From: UBA2241 sp963777895
GTDB taxonomy: Bacteria > Actinomycetota > Thermoleophilia > UBA2241
Length of the DNA: 64,000 nt
Direction: 5' to 3'
Assembly: GCA_963777895.1 (NCBI GenBank)
Contig: CAVZSF010000004.1
Location: 62,001-126,000, forward strand
How positions within the stretch are numbered: the first letter of the stretch is position 1; each line of letters opens with the position of its first letter. The notes under the pieces were generated by a model, which had not been told where the DNA came from, ran no database searches, and worked only from the letters and a program-made list of their open reading frames with translations. The position numbers were made by a program, and so were the translations under genes. Of this stretch, positions 26,898 through 35,205 are shown piece after piece.

Positions 26898-28496
26898 CTA
26901 CTGCGGCAGCGGCTGCAGCGACTCGGCGATCTGGATGAGCTCCCGGCGAGTCAAGGTCCCGGTGACGAGCACGCTCGTTGCGTCGGGTGACCGCCCCCAC
27001 ATGAAGGCTGTGCATCCCGTCGAGATAGGGCCGGAGCCGCTCGTCGCCGTCGCGTCGGCCAGCCAGGAGAACACGGGCTCACCCTTCAGGGCGCCGCTGC
27101 TCAGGACCCCCCGGCGGTAGCCCCACTTGAAGGCAGGATCGGAGATCTCGTACTTCATCACCGGCCGGCCCATTGTCGAGTCGGGGGTGACGGCCCCCGT
27201 CTTCATCTGCCTGACGATCACCCAGTCGAGTCCGCGGCGGTACAGCAGGTCGATCTCTGGGGTCAGGCTTCGGGGTACCGGCGTCTCCTCGAGAGGACCG
27301 TAGAAACCTAGAGGTCCCTGGCCTCCCATGCGCAGGCCCGACCAGCTGACCCAGGGCAGCACGGTCGGCCCCGGGGGTGCAGCCGAGTACCACTCGAAGG
27401 ACGACGACTCGGCGAGCGTGAACCCGTCCGGCAGCCACGTTGGCAGCAGCGGTGGGAGGCCGGTGTCTCGTGCGAGGTCCGGAACGTCCGCGAAGGTGCT
27501 GATGCCGGGCTGTGCTTGGGAACTCTCAACGTCAAACAGGGATGCCGGGAGCTCAGCGTCGACCTGCAGGTCGGTGACGACTACGCGGAGGGGTCCGAGT
27601 CCGTACCAGCGGGTCCCGTCAGACAGCGTGATCGACGTTCCGGCTCCGGGGCGCCGAACGTAGCGCAGGAGGAAGCCAGTCTCACGGTCGACCGTGACCG
27701 TGACCGTGGCGACGACAGCCCGCTTGGCGGCCCCTGCATCGCTCTGCGGCGCACGAAGGCCGAGGATTGGCAGGGTGGCCTTCCAGACCGGTCGCCCGTC
27801 GACGACCGTTTCGTCGACCTTCACGGTGTCCAGCCGCTCAGCAAGGAGGGCCTTGACGGTGGCAGCGAAGTTCTGGAAGGAGAAGAAGCCCCAGCCGTCC
27901 GAGATGTCGGCATACAGCGGAAACGGCGCAATGGGCGGCCATGCATTCGTTCGGACAAGCGTGTCTGGGTCTCCAGGCCGCCGCGCGAGGATGATGCGTT
28001 GCTCCGCGTTGTAGACGAGCAGACCCGGGGACCGCGGGTTCGGAGTCCTGTCGCGCGTCTCCAGGCGGTAGTCGCCCTTGTCGTCGACCGCGAACGACTC
28101 TTCGAAGGACGCCTCATACTGGCGGTCCACCACGGTCGCGACGCCCTGCACGTTGCGGGCTGTGGACATCGCCCAGGTCATCTTGGCGAGCATGCGCTCG
28201 GCCGCCGTGGCTGGTCGCGGACCGACGACGGGGTTCGAGCCCTCGCGGGGCAACCCGACGAGCGTCACGAGTGCGACGACGGCTGCCGCTGCGGCTGTGG
28301 CCAGGATGATTGGGCGGCGCGCGAACCAGCGCTTGTGCCCCTTCGGCGCCAGCTCCGGCACCAGTGACTCCCCGACGCTCAGGGCGCTCTCGGCGTCCAT
28401 CACTTCGAACAATCGGGGAAAGAAGTCCTTGCCGTGCTCGGGGCGGCCGAGATCGCGCAGAACGGCCCCGATCTGGATGTCACGTACCTCAGTCAT
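26898..28496 (-). CDS. Membrane-anchored sigma-factor partner protein B
   Basis: 532 residues, intact. The cytoplasmic N-terminus (TEVRDIQIGAVLRDLGRPEH) is followed by one span (PIILATAAAAAVVALVTLVG) and a long outside domain with beta-rich LolA/MucB-like segments (YRLETRDRTPNPRSPGLLVY, VTVDRETGFLLRYVRRPGAG). The tail is TSVLVTGTLTRRELIQIAES. Start ATG 28496 overlaps the sigma stop by ATGA. It has the same architecture and C-terminal motif as the protein at 24148-25760, so the two sigma/partner pairs look paralogous. It could sense envelope state and bind the sigma factor; no direct anti-sigma signature is visible. Confidence 0.75.
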   Translation of the reverse strand: MTEVRDIQIGAVLRDLGRPEHGKDFFPRLFEVMDAESALSVGESLVPELAPKGHKRWFARRPIILATAAAAAVVALVTLVGLPREGSNPVVGPRPATAAERMLAKMTWAMSTARNVQGVATVVDRQYEASFEESFAVDDKGDYRLETRDRTPNPRSPGLLVYNAEQRIILARRPGDPDTLVRTNAWPPIAPFPLYADISDGWGFFSFQNFAATVKALLAERLDTVKVDETVVDGRPVWKATLPILGLRAPQSDAGAAKRAVVATVTVTVDRETGFLLRYVRRPGAGTSITLSDGTRWYGLGPLRVVVTDLQVDAELPASLFDVESSQAQPGISTFADVPDLARDTGLPPLLPTWLPDGFTLAESSSFEWYSAAPPGPTVLPWVSWSGLRMGGQGPLGFYGPLEETPVPRSLTPEIDLLYRRGLDWVIVRQMKTGAVTPDSTMGRPVMKYEISDPAFKWGYRRGVLSSGALKGEPVFSWLADATATSGSGPISTGCTAFMWGRSPDATSVLVTGTLTRRELIQIAESLQPLPQ

Positions 28497-29071
28497 CGGT
28501 CCTCCCACCCGCGCCGCGAGCCGCCTAGCGCCTCCCGCAGGACCTCGCGGGCGGCGGTGAGCCTCGAGCTGAGCGTGCCGATCGGTACGTCGAGGATCGC
28601 CGCCGCCGACTTGTAGTCGAAGCCTTCCTGGTCGACCAGCACCACCGCCGCCCGCTGGTCCGGTGGCAAGGAGGACAAAGCGCGCGCCACGGCTTCTCTC
28701 ACCGCCAGCCGCTCCGCTGCATCGGCGGCTGGGTCCGCCGGCTCGGGAACCTCGTCGAGGGGCACGAGTACCGCACCCTTCGCCCGCCGAAGGACGTCCA
28801 GGCACGTGGTGTACACGATGCGGTACAACCACGTGCCGATCGAGGAGTCTCCGCGGAAGCCGGCAATCGCCGCGAACGCCTTGAGGTAGGCGCTCTGGAG
28901 CGCGTCGTCCATCAGCTGACGGTCGCCGAGCAGGCGCCAGGCGAGGTCGCGCAGGCCGGCATCGTGGTGGAGAAGGATCGCCGTGAAGGCCTCACGATCC
29001 CCCTCGCGCGCTGCCGCGATCGTGCCCCAGCCGATGTCCTCGCCGCGCTCGTCCATCACGACGGCGAGCAT
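28493..29071 (-). CDS. ECF-type RNA polymerase sigma factor B
   Basis: 192 residues. Region 2 covers FTAILLHHDAGLRDLAWRLL, RQLMDDALQSAYLKAFAAIA and GTWLYRIVYTTCLDVLRRAK. Region 4 covers LSSLPPDQRAAVVLVDQEGF and SAAAILDVPIGTLSSRLTAA. It is close in layout to sigma A 2.7 kb away. ATG at 29071, or ATG 29056 (MDERGED). Coupled to its membrane partner by a 4-bp overlap. Confidence 0.93.
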   Translation of the reverse strand: MLAVVMDERGEDIGWGTIAAAREGDREAFTAILLHHDAGLRDLAWRLLGDRQLMDDALQSAYLKAFAAIAGFRGDSSIGTWLYRIVYTTCLDVLRRAKGAVLVPLDEVPEPADPAADAAERLAVREAVARALSSLPPDQRAAVVLVDQEGFDYKSAAAILDVPIGTLSSRLTAAREVLREALGGSRRGWEDR

Positions 29072-29239
29072 ACGGTATCCCCCTCGTACTGACCTGATCG
29101 GCCACCATCAGCGTCCACGTCCCCCTCCCGCTTCGACGGCCGCAGAATGGTGCGGTCGAGGGATTTAGACGCTGCGCGGTGCGACTTTTCTCGGAGGCGG
29201 ACGGGTGAGAGCACGGAGGGGCGTTTCTTCAGCTCGATG

Positions 29240-29470
29240 TCAGCCCCTTCGGTCCTCCTCCATCAGCAAGCGATGTGGCGCGCACGTCCCGAATTCTGGG
29301 CGGCGGCGGCAGGCCTCTGAGCGCCGTCCCTGCCAGCTCCAGACGATGAAGAAGGGGAAGAAGACGAGCGGCACGTGGGCGTAGTTCAAGGACACGAGCA
29401 GCGTCAGCACCGCCACGGCCAAGGCGGCGGCAAGCAGGAGCGCCTTCTGATTGAACTTCCGCGGCTGCAC
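29240..29470 (-). CDS. Small membrane protein, unknown
   Basis: 76 residues from GTG 29470 (AGAGGG upstream). Two hydrophobic stretches (ALLLAAALAVAVLTLLVSLN and VPLVFFPFFIVWSW) form a hairpin-like membrane part. The tail is basic and Cys-containing. No family recognised. Supported by hydrophobicity and codon pattern only. Confidence 0.45.
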   Translation of the reverse strand: MQPRKFNQKALLLAAALAVAVLTLLVSLNYAHVPLVFFPFFIVWSWQGRRSEACRRRPEFGTCAPHRLLMEEDRRG

Positions 29471-29647
29471 GTACCCTCTGCGTGGAGAATGCCCGCGGGT
29501 GGCGTCTCCCGGCGGGGTAGCCGTAACGGCCGTCTTGCACCGGCGTCAAGAGAAGCGCCTCGCCTGCCGATGCAGGGGCGGAGGGCGCCGGCCCGAACGT
29601 CATGCCGTCAGGCCGGCGCCGGCGCCGCAGACCGATGGGAGGCATCG

Positions 29648-30049
29648 ATGACCGCAGGAGGAAGCAGGAGCCCGAAATGGTCGGCGACTCTGCTCGCGGT
29701 GGTCATCGCGATGTCTTTCGCGGCGGTCGTGCTCGCCGGCTGCGGTGAGGAGCTCGCGCCCCCCTCGCCCAACAGCCAGATCGACAAGGCGAAGGATGTC
29801 TCGATGAAGACCGAGATCCTCTCGGTCCAGACGGGGATCCAAGCCTACATCGCCACGAACGGCCAACTGCCGCCCACCGCGGACCAGAACACGCTTGGCA
29901 GTTTCGTGAATCCCTGGCCGAACAACCCGTACACAAAGGTGCCGATGAAGCCAGGCACCAACCCGGGCGAGTACACGTACACGCCTATGGGCGGCAACAG
30001 CTTCACGCTCGTCGCCCACCTCGCGGAGAGCGACTACACGGTGCAGTGA
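29648..30049 (+). CDS. Lipoprotein with type II pseudopilin-like C-terminus
   Basis: 133 residues. The signal peptide ends in a lipobox (VVLAGCGEEL), so the mature protein is lipid-anchored. The body starts KAKDVSMKTEILSVQTGIQA, then YIATNGQLPPTADQ and a terminal motif WPNNPYTKVPMKPGTNPGEY with a YTYTP beta strand, which is like the end of GspG-type pseudopilins (WGNPYxY). The same terminal motif occurs in the protein at 35206-36398. ATG at 29648 with GGGAGG. No secretion-pilus genes adjoin it. Confidence 0.75.
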   Translation: MTAGGSRSPKWSATLLAVVIAMSFAAVVLAGCGEELAPPSPNSQIDKAKDVSMKTEILSVQTGIQAYIATNGQLPPTADQNTLGSFVNPWPNNPYTKVPMKPGTNPGEYTYTPMGGNSFTLVAHLAESDYTVQ

Positions 30050-30059
30050 GAGAGGGCCG

Positions 30060-30168
30060 GCCGCTGCACCGCGGCCTTCCCGCCTGACGGCCCTCCGGCT
30101 CTGCTGCGGCCGCTGCGCCGCGGCCTTCCCGCCTGACGGCCCTCCGTCTCTGCTTCGGCTGCTGCGCC
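30060..30168. repeat. 49-bp tandem repeat, about 2.2 copies
   Basis: Unit one at 30060-30108 and unit two at 30109-30157 differ at a few bases, and a partial third begins at 30158. It lies in the 385-bp gene-free stretch (30050-30434) before mtbB. No protein-coding frame is convincing there. Confidence 0.75.
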
Positions 30169-30332
30169 TTATAGGGTCGCGGGGTAGTCCGTCCCGGTTC
30201 AGGGTCGCGAGAAGCAGGCGTCGCATGCATCTCCCCAGGTGGTCCCTCATACCGGCCTTGTGTGCTCTGGGACAGGGGCGGTCAGAGAGTGCCGGGCGCC
30301 CGGCGCCGAGGCCCGGGGGTCGGGCGCGGGAG

Positions 30333-30361
30333 GGCCGAGTCTGATGCTGCTAGACTCGGCC
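30333..30361. promoter_or_regulatory. 10-bp inverted repeat upstream of mtbB
   Basis: 30333-30342 and 30352-30361 are exact reverse complements with a 9-base spacer. The right arm contains TAGACT (30351-30356). It lies 73 bp before the mtbB start and could be an operator or a terminator for the lipoprotein gene. Just before the ribosome site a nonamer (CGGCGCCAT) is repeated with 10-bp spacing (30393 and 30403). Confidence 0.4.
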
Positions 30362-30434
30362 GCGAGGGCGGCAGCCGCCGCGCGACGAGACGCGGCGCCA
30401 TTCGGCGCCATACCGGCAGGAGGAGCGTGAACGG

Positions 30435-31826
30435 ATGTCGGTAGAGCCAAGGATCCCGGCACGGATGGGTGATGGCTTCATGGTCGAGCTGACCAGAAGC
30501 GAGCTGCGGACGGACATCGAGGAGGCGACGCGGGAGGCGGCGCGCAAGGCGAAGTGCGAGCCGCTGACCCCTGCGGAGCAGGAGCACCTGCTCGACATCT
30601 ACGCCTCGCGCGCCGCTTTCACCGCCGTCGACATCGGCGATCAGGTCGTCCTCAGTTGCGACGGCGGCGGGTCCAAGATGACCGGCACCGACATCCAGGA
30701 CCTGCTCGAGAGCGAGCAGCGCCTCGGCCAGGACATCCTCGAGCTCTGGCACATCGAGTACAGCTACAAGGCGATCAAGACGATCCTGCCGTTCCAGCAG
30801 CAGATCATGCAGAACGCGCAGCTCATGCTGACGGCGCCGATCCAGTACGGGGCGCAGCCGAACCTGGCGTTCTACTCGAAGCCGGACGGCCCTGCGGAGA
30901 ACTGGTTCGAGCTGCTGCCGCAGGGCCGCATCGCCGAAGGCAAGGCGGCCATCGAAGAGGCCATGGAGCATGCGACCAAAGACTTCATCTACGTCGGCCA
31001 GGGCATGATCGAGGCCGGCGCCGACGGCATGGACTTCGACACGACCGGCGGCGCCGGCGACGCCGACTTCCTCAGCACGCTGCGCGCCGTCAAGCATCTG
31101 CGCGAGAAGTTCCCGGAGGCCGGGATCGAGCTGGGGATGGCCGGCGAGTTCGTGATCGGCGTCCACGGCGAGCTGCAGTGGGAGGGACGCCGTCTCGCCG
31201 GCATGTGGCCCAAGGACCAGCTCGCCGTGTGCGAGGACGCCGGCGTCACCATCTTCGGCCCGGCGGTGAACATCCGCACGTCCAAGTCCTGTGCCTGGAA
31301 CACGGCGTACTCGCTCACCGTCATGAAGCCCTGCATGGCCGAAGCGCGCATCCCCGTGCATCCCAATGTCGGGCAGGGCGTGTGCGGCGTACCCGTCAAC
31401 GGCTACCCCGGGGAGGACGCCGCGTCACGCGCGGCCAAGGCCCACGTCGAGATCCTGCGCTGCGACGGGTTGTAGGTGGGCTCGGGTGACTCCAGGGGCA
31501 TGGACGTCACCCACGCGCTCGCCGCGGGCATGGGCGGGATCCGCACGGCCGGAGACCTGGTCGCGAGGATGCAGATGACCCGGGGCATGCGCCTGACGCA
31601 GGCGAAGGACTACGTCGCGGACAAGCTGGGATGCTCTGTCCGCGACCTCAGCGACAGCTACGCTATGGAATTGATCCGCGGCGAGAAGGGGCTGGGCAGG
31701 ATCCTGGACCATTCGAACCTGCACCCGGGCGAGCCCAACGGGATGTACGCGAAGTTCCGCATCGCCGAGCTGCTCGGCATCCGCATCAACAGCGTGGAGC
31801 GCTTCAGGGAGCTGGCGGGCCTGTAG
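30435..31826 (+). CDS. mtbB: Dimethylamine methyltransferase MtbB with in-frame amber (pyrrolysine) codon
   Basis: 463 residues if TAG 31473-31475 is read as an amino acid. MtbB transfers a methyl group from dimethylamine to its corrinoid protein; pyrrolysine in the barrel binds the amine. Before the TAG the protein matches the MtbB family throughout: ARMGDGFMVELTRSELRTDI, VVLSCDGGGSKMTGTDIQDL, ENWFELLPQGRIAEGKAAIE, KDFIYVGQGMIEAGADGMDF and SCAWNTAYSLTVMKPCMAEA. After it the same frame continues at once with VGSGDSRGMDVTHALAAGMG, GGIRTAGDLVARMQMTRGM and RIAELLGIRINSVERF, the family's C-terminal part. TAG is codon 347; the archaeal enzymes, as I recall, have pyrrolysine near 356. ATG at 30435 with GGAGGAG. 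The gene ends in a second TAG. No MtbC, MtbA, RamA or pyl gene is in the window. Confidence 0.93.
31473..31475 (+). other. In-frame TAG, probable pyrrolysine codon
   Basis: The local reading is RCDGL-TAG-VGSGD with no frame change, no homopolymer, and intact family sequence on both sides. If TAG is not decoded, the product is a 346-residue fragment lacking the C-terminal quarter, and the downstream frame has no ribosome site of its own. The sequence shows the codon; decoding is inferred from the family. Confidence 0.85.
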
Positions 31827-32427
31827 GCGGCGCGGGCCCGGATCGAAGCAGCGGCGACGTCTCGACCGGGGCGAGGGCCGGGGACTCGATGGGGACGAGG
31901 GCCGGCGCGCCCTCGACCGGCGCGGGCGCCGACCCGGCCGCCCCGTGGGCGGCCTGCCTCGGCGCCCAGTACGCGATCATGAAGCCGACCGCGGCCGTCG
32001 CGAAACCGATCGGCAGGAGCAGCAGCCCGATCAGCATCGTCCCGGCCGCCCCGACGCCCGTCATCAGTTCCCATCTGAACGCCTGCATGGCGGCGTGGGT
32101 CGCGTTGAACCCGGCCGCCGATCCGGCCACGAAAGCGACGACGCCGAGGAGGAAGGCCAGCCGTCGCGGACCCAGCGCCAGCATCGCTATGCCGACGGCG
32201 AGCACGACCAAGGCGATGATCAGCGCCGGGGCGCCGAACGGAGTCTGCATGACCCCGTTGATGCCGTCGGTCCCTCTCAGAGACCAGTCAAGCCCCTGAC
32301 GCCTTCCGCCCTCGTTCGCCCAGGGCAGGAAGAGGCACACGAGGAGGGCGACGCCGGCCACGATAGTGACCACGGCGTCGCCGTTCCAGTCCCTGATACC
32401 TACGGTGATGCGTGCGGGGCGTCGCAC
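31804..32427 (-). CDS. Four-span membrane protein, unknown
   Basis: 207 residues. Hydrophobic segments are VVTIVAGVALLVCLFLPWAN, PALIIALVVLAVGIAMLALG, LAFLLGVVAFVAGSAAGFNA and GTMLIGLLLLPIGFATAAVG, and the tail is Pro/Ala-rich. GTG at 32427. Its 3' end overlaps the 3' end of mtbB by 23 bp (convergent). No family recognised. The 264 bp between it and the next gene hold no convincing gene. Confidence 0.65.
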   Translation of the reverse strand: MRRPARITVGIRDWNGDAVVTIVAGVALLVCLFLPWANEGGRRQGLDWSLRGTDGINGVMQTPFGAPALIIALVVLAVGIAMLALGPRRLAFLLGVVAFVAGSAAGFNATHAAMQAFRWELMTGVGAAGTMLIGLLLLPIGFATAAVGFMIAYWAPRQAAHGAAGSAPAPVEGAPALVPIESPALAPVETSPLLRSGPAPPTGPPAP

Positions 32428-32691
32428 TCGGTGAGCCTCCAGCTCGTTGGTGGACCTGACTCTACCTTCCTCGTAGAAGCGGCCAAACCTCGGAGCCGGG
32501 CAGCGTGCGCGAAACCCAGGAGTAGGGCAGCGTGCAGCGCCGCTCCTCGGGATACGTGTCGACCCGAGGCGGCGGCAGCTTGAATCGGGAGGCGCGATGA
32601 ACGGCCTGGTGCCGCCTGTGCGTCGTCTTCCGCAAGAGGCCGGCCCCCAGGATCGGGGCGGCGCCGGCGGCCTTTCCCGGGCGCCGACCGC

Positions 32692-34068
32692 TCAGGCGCC
32701 GATCAGCTTCTTGACGTAGCCAGCTCGCTTGCTGGGGCGCCCACTCCTTGCCTCGCGCGCATCCGTGCTGGCCATCGCCCAGGTCGCCGCGTTGACGCCG
32801 AGCCATCGGTAGGGCTCCGGCTCCCAGCGCCGCGAGCGGTGGCCGACCCACGGCAGCGCCGTGAGGTCCGTGCGCTCGCCGCGGATGAGGTCGCTCAGCG
32901 TGCGGCCGGCGAGGTTGGTCGTGGCGACTCCGTCGCCGACGTACCCGCCGGCCCACGCCTCGCCAGTCGTGCGGTCGTGACCCACCGACGTGTACCAGTC
33001 CCGAGGGATGCCGATGGGACCGCCCCAGGTGTGGGTCACGTGAAACGGTCCGATCTGCGGCCACAGCTCGTGCGCGACGCGTTCGAGCGCGGTGAAGACG
33101 GAGGGATCGCGCTCGAAGGCGTCGTCGATGCGCGAGCCGTAGTGGTAGGGGGCGCCCCTGCCGCCGATGGCGAGCCGGTCGTCCTCGGTGCGCATCGAGT
33201 AGATGATGAGGTAGCGCCCATCGTTCACGACCTCGTGCTCGCGCCAGCCGATGGCGTCCCAGACCTCCTGCGCGAGCGGCGCGCTGGCGATCATGAGGGA
33301 GTACATCGGGACCAGGTCGCGCTCGTGTCCGGCGAACTGCACGGTGTAGGCCTCGGTCGCCCTGACGACGACCTCGGCCCTTACCCGGCCCGCCGGAGTC
33401 TCGACGGCGTGGGGCTCGATGCGCACGACGGGCGTGCGTTCGTAGATGGGCACGCCCAGGCGCTCGACCACGTCGGCGAGGCCGCGGCACAGCCGCGCCG
33501 GGTCCACGCACGCGCACTCGGGCGAGAAGAAGGCGCCGAGGACACCGTCGGCCGCGACGCGGCCGCGAGCCTCCTCGGCGCCCAGTCGCCGGTACCTGTC
33601 TTCGCCGAAACCCCACGAGCGCTCGTAGTCGATCTCCTCCTTGATGCGGAGAAGCTGGGGTGTCGTCATCGCCATCTCGACGAAGCCGCCCTTGTGAAAG
33701 CGTGCGTCGATGCCCTCGTCGGCGACCACGCGGCCCACCTCGTCGACCGTCGCGAACATCGCCTCCTGCATGGCGATGGCGGCCGCCCTGCCGTGGCGTT
33801 TGGCGGTCGCCCCCCGGGAGCCGGCGAAGAAGCTCGAGCACCAGCCTCCGTTACGGCCGGAAGCTCCGAACCCGGCGATCTCGCGCTCGAACACGGCGAC
33901 GCGCAGGTGCGGGTCAGCGTTCTTGAGGTAGTAAGCCGTCCACAGCCCGGTGTAACCCCCGCCCACGATCGCCACGTCGAGGTCGGTGGGGCCCTCCAGG
34001 GAGGGACGGGGTGTCAGCTCGCCGGGCACCTCCGCGAGCCAGAGACTGCGCGAGCGATAGTCTCGCAT
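32692..34068 (-). CDS. FAD-dependent amine/amino-acid oxidoreductase (DAO family)
   Basis: 458 residues. The FAD-binding start DVAIVGGGYTGLWTAYYLKN is followed by GFGASGRNGGWCSSFFAG (the conserved GxSGRNGG), the substrate-domain segment ARVCRGL-like DPARLCRGLADVVERLGVPI, and the C-terminal FAD motif WAGGYVGDGVATTNLAGRTL. Such enzymes (gamma-glutamylputrescine oxidase, sarcosine or glycine oxidase relatives) oxidise C-N bonds. ATG at 34068 with AAGGAGG. Near mtbB, so a role in methylated-amine breakdown is possible but not shown. The open frame to 34239 upstream lacks a start signal. Confidence 0.87.
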   Translation of the reverse strand: MRDYRSRSLWLAEVPGELTPRPSLEGPTDLDVAIVGGGYTGLWTAYYLKNADPHLRVAVFEREIAGFGASGRNGGWCSSFFAGSRGATAKRHGRAAAIAMQEAMFATVDEVGRVVADEGIDARFHKGGFVEMAMTTPQLLRIKEEIDYERSWGFGEDRYRRLGAEEARGRVAADGVLGAFFSPECACVDPARLCRGLADVVERLGVPIYERTPVVRIEPHAVETPAGRVRAEVVVRATEAYTVQFAGHERDLVPMYSLMIASAPLAQEVWDAIGWREHEVVNDGRYLIIYSMRTEDDRLAIGGRGAPYHYGSRIDDAFERDPSVFTALERVAHELWPQIGPFHVTHTWGGPIGIPRDWYTSVGHDRTTGEAWAGGYVGDGVATTNLAGRTLSDLIRGERTDLTALPWVGHRSRRWEPEPYRWLGVNAATWAMASTDAREARSGRPSKRAGYVKKLIGA

Positions 34069-34153
34069 GGTCCTCCTTCGGGCTGAGCTCCCGACGGGCG
34101 CCGTGGCGCGCCGCGGGGCAATGCTCACGTGCCTAACGTACGCCCTGCGCCGG

Positions 34154-35171
34154 TCACGGCGCCAGCACGATCCGGCCGGTGGCGGGTCCCTCGATGATCT
34201 CGCGATGGGCCCGTGGGGCGGCCGCGAGCGGTAGCTCACGGCTCACCACGGGCCTGATCGTGCCCGTCCAGGATGCCGGCCCGGATCGCGTCGTGCGCCG
34301 TCGGCGAGTTCGCCCGTCTCCGCGTTGCCGAGCAGCATCCCCACGACCGTGGCGTCGCGGTTCATCAGCTCTCTGGGAGTCACTTCGACCGCGCCGCGGC
34401 TGCCGACCACGACGACGCGCCCTTTGCGCGCCAGCAGGGCGAGGTCCACACCGAGGTTCAGGTCGGCCCTCAGCTCCACGATGACGTCGACGCCGCGTCC
34501 GCCGGTCGCCTCGAGGACGGCGTCGCGGTGCTGCGGGTCCTTGTGGTCGAAGACGTGCTCGACGCCCTGCTCTGCGATCAGGCGCCGGCCTGCGTCGCTG
34601 CCGCCGGTGGCGATCACCCGCAGGCCGGCCCCGAGCGCAAGCTGGATCGTTGCGAGGCCCACCGATCCGCTCCCCCGTGGACGAGGACGGTCTCGCCGGC
34701 GACGGCCCGGGCGCGCTGGAACAGCGCCACCTGGGCCGTCGCATACGGCGTGCCGAGCGCGGCGCCCTGGGCGAACGAGAGCGCCTCAGGCAGGGGGTGG
34801 AGCTGGTCCAGCCGGCAGAGCGCGTACTCCGCGTAGGTGCCCGTCAGTGAACCGGCGGTGTAGACGCGGTCGCCCGGCACACACTCCGGGTCGGCGCCCG
34901 GTCGGGGCGGATCCGCACTCGCACCCTCCGTCGCTCCGTTTCGGCTCGGCGCCCCTGTCTCGACCACCGTTCCGGCTGCGTCGGCGCCGGGCGTGTAGGG
35001 CAGCGCGGGCAATGTCGTGTACACGCCCGACCGGACATACGTCTCGACCGGGTTCACGCCCGCGGCGCGCACGCGGATCAGCGCCTCTCCCGGCCCCACC
35101 GGGGGTCGAAGGACGTCCTCGACGACCATCACCTCCGGGCCGCCGAACTCATGCACGCGGATCGCCCGCAC
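34154..35171 (-). CDS. Quinone-oxidoreductase-type MDR reductase, three frame breaks
   Basis: Zinc-free medium-chain reductase of about 340 residues. Frame one has MRAIRVHEFGGPEVMVVEDV, RVRAAGVNPVETYVRSGVYT and YTPGADAAGTVVETG. After a missing G in the G5 run near 34675, the next frame gives the NADPH loop GLATIQLALGAGLRVIATGG and VEHVFDHKDPQHRDAVLEAT. Near 34300 and 34263 two further extra bases lead to RPVVSRELPLAAAPRAHREI and the end GRIVLAP. Likely reduces quinones or enones with NADPH. ATG at 35171. An insert of some 20 residues rich in Ala/Pro (APSRNGATEGASADPPRPGA) is unusual for the family and could itself reflect an error. Confidence 0.78.
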
Positions 35172-35205
35172 CTGACCTGCCTTCGCCGTTGCCGGGCCCC
35201 GGCGC

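Noticed and set aside
29471..29647. Structured RNA (cyclic-di-GMP-type) ahead of the lipoprotein gene
   Set aside because: GC-rich with some self-complementarity but lacks the conserved GEMM core bases.
31476..31826. Separate gene starting after the mtbB TAG
   Set aside because: It has no ribosome site and begins mid-domain; it is the C-terminal part of MtbB.
32462..32633. Possible small minus-strand gene ending PLLRGR after the DAO gene
   Set aside because: Only a TTG start without ribosome site, Arg-rich composition and no recognisable family; not enough to call.
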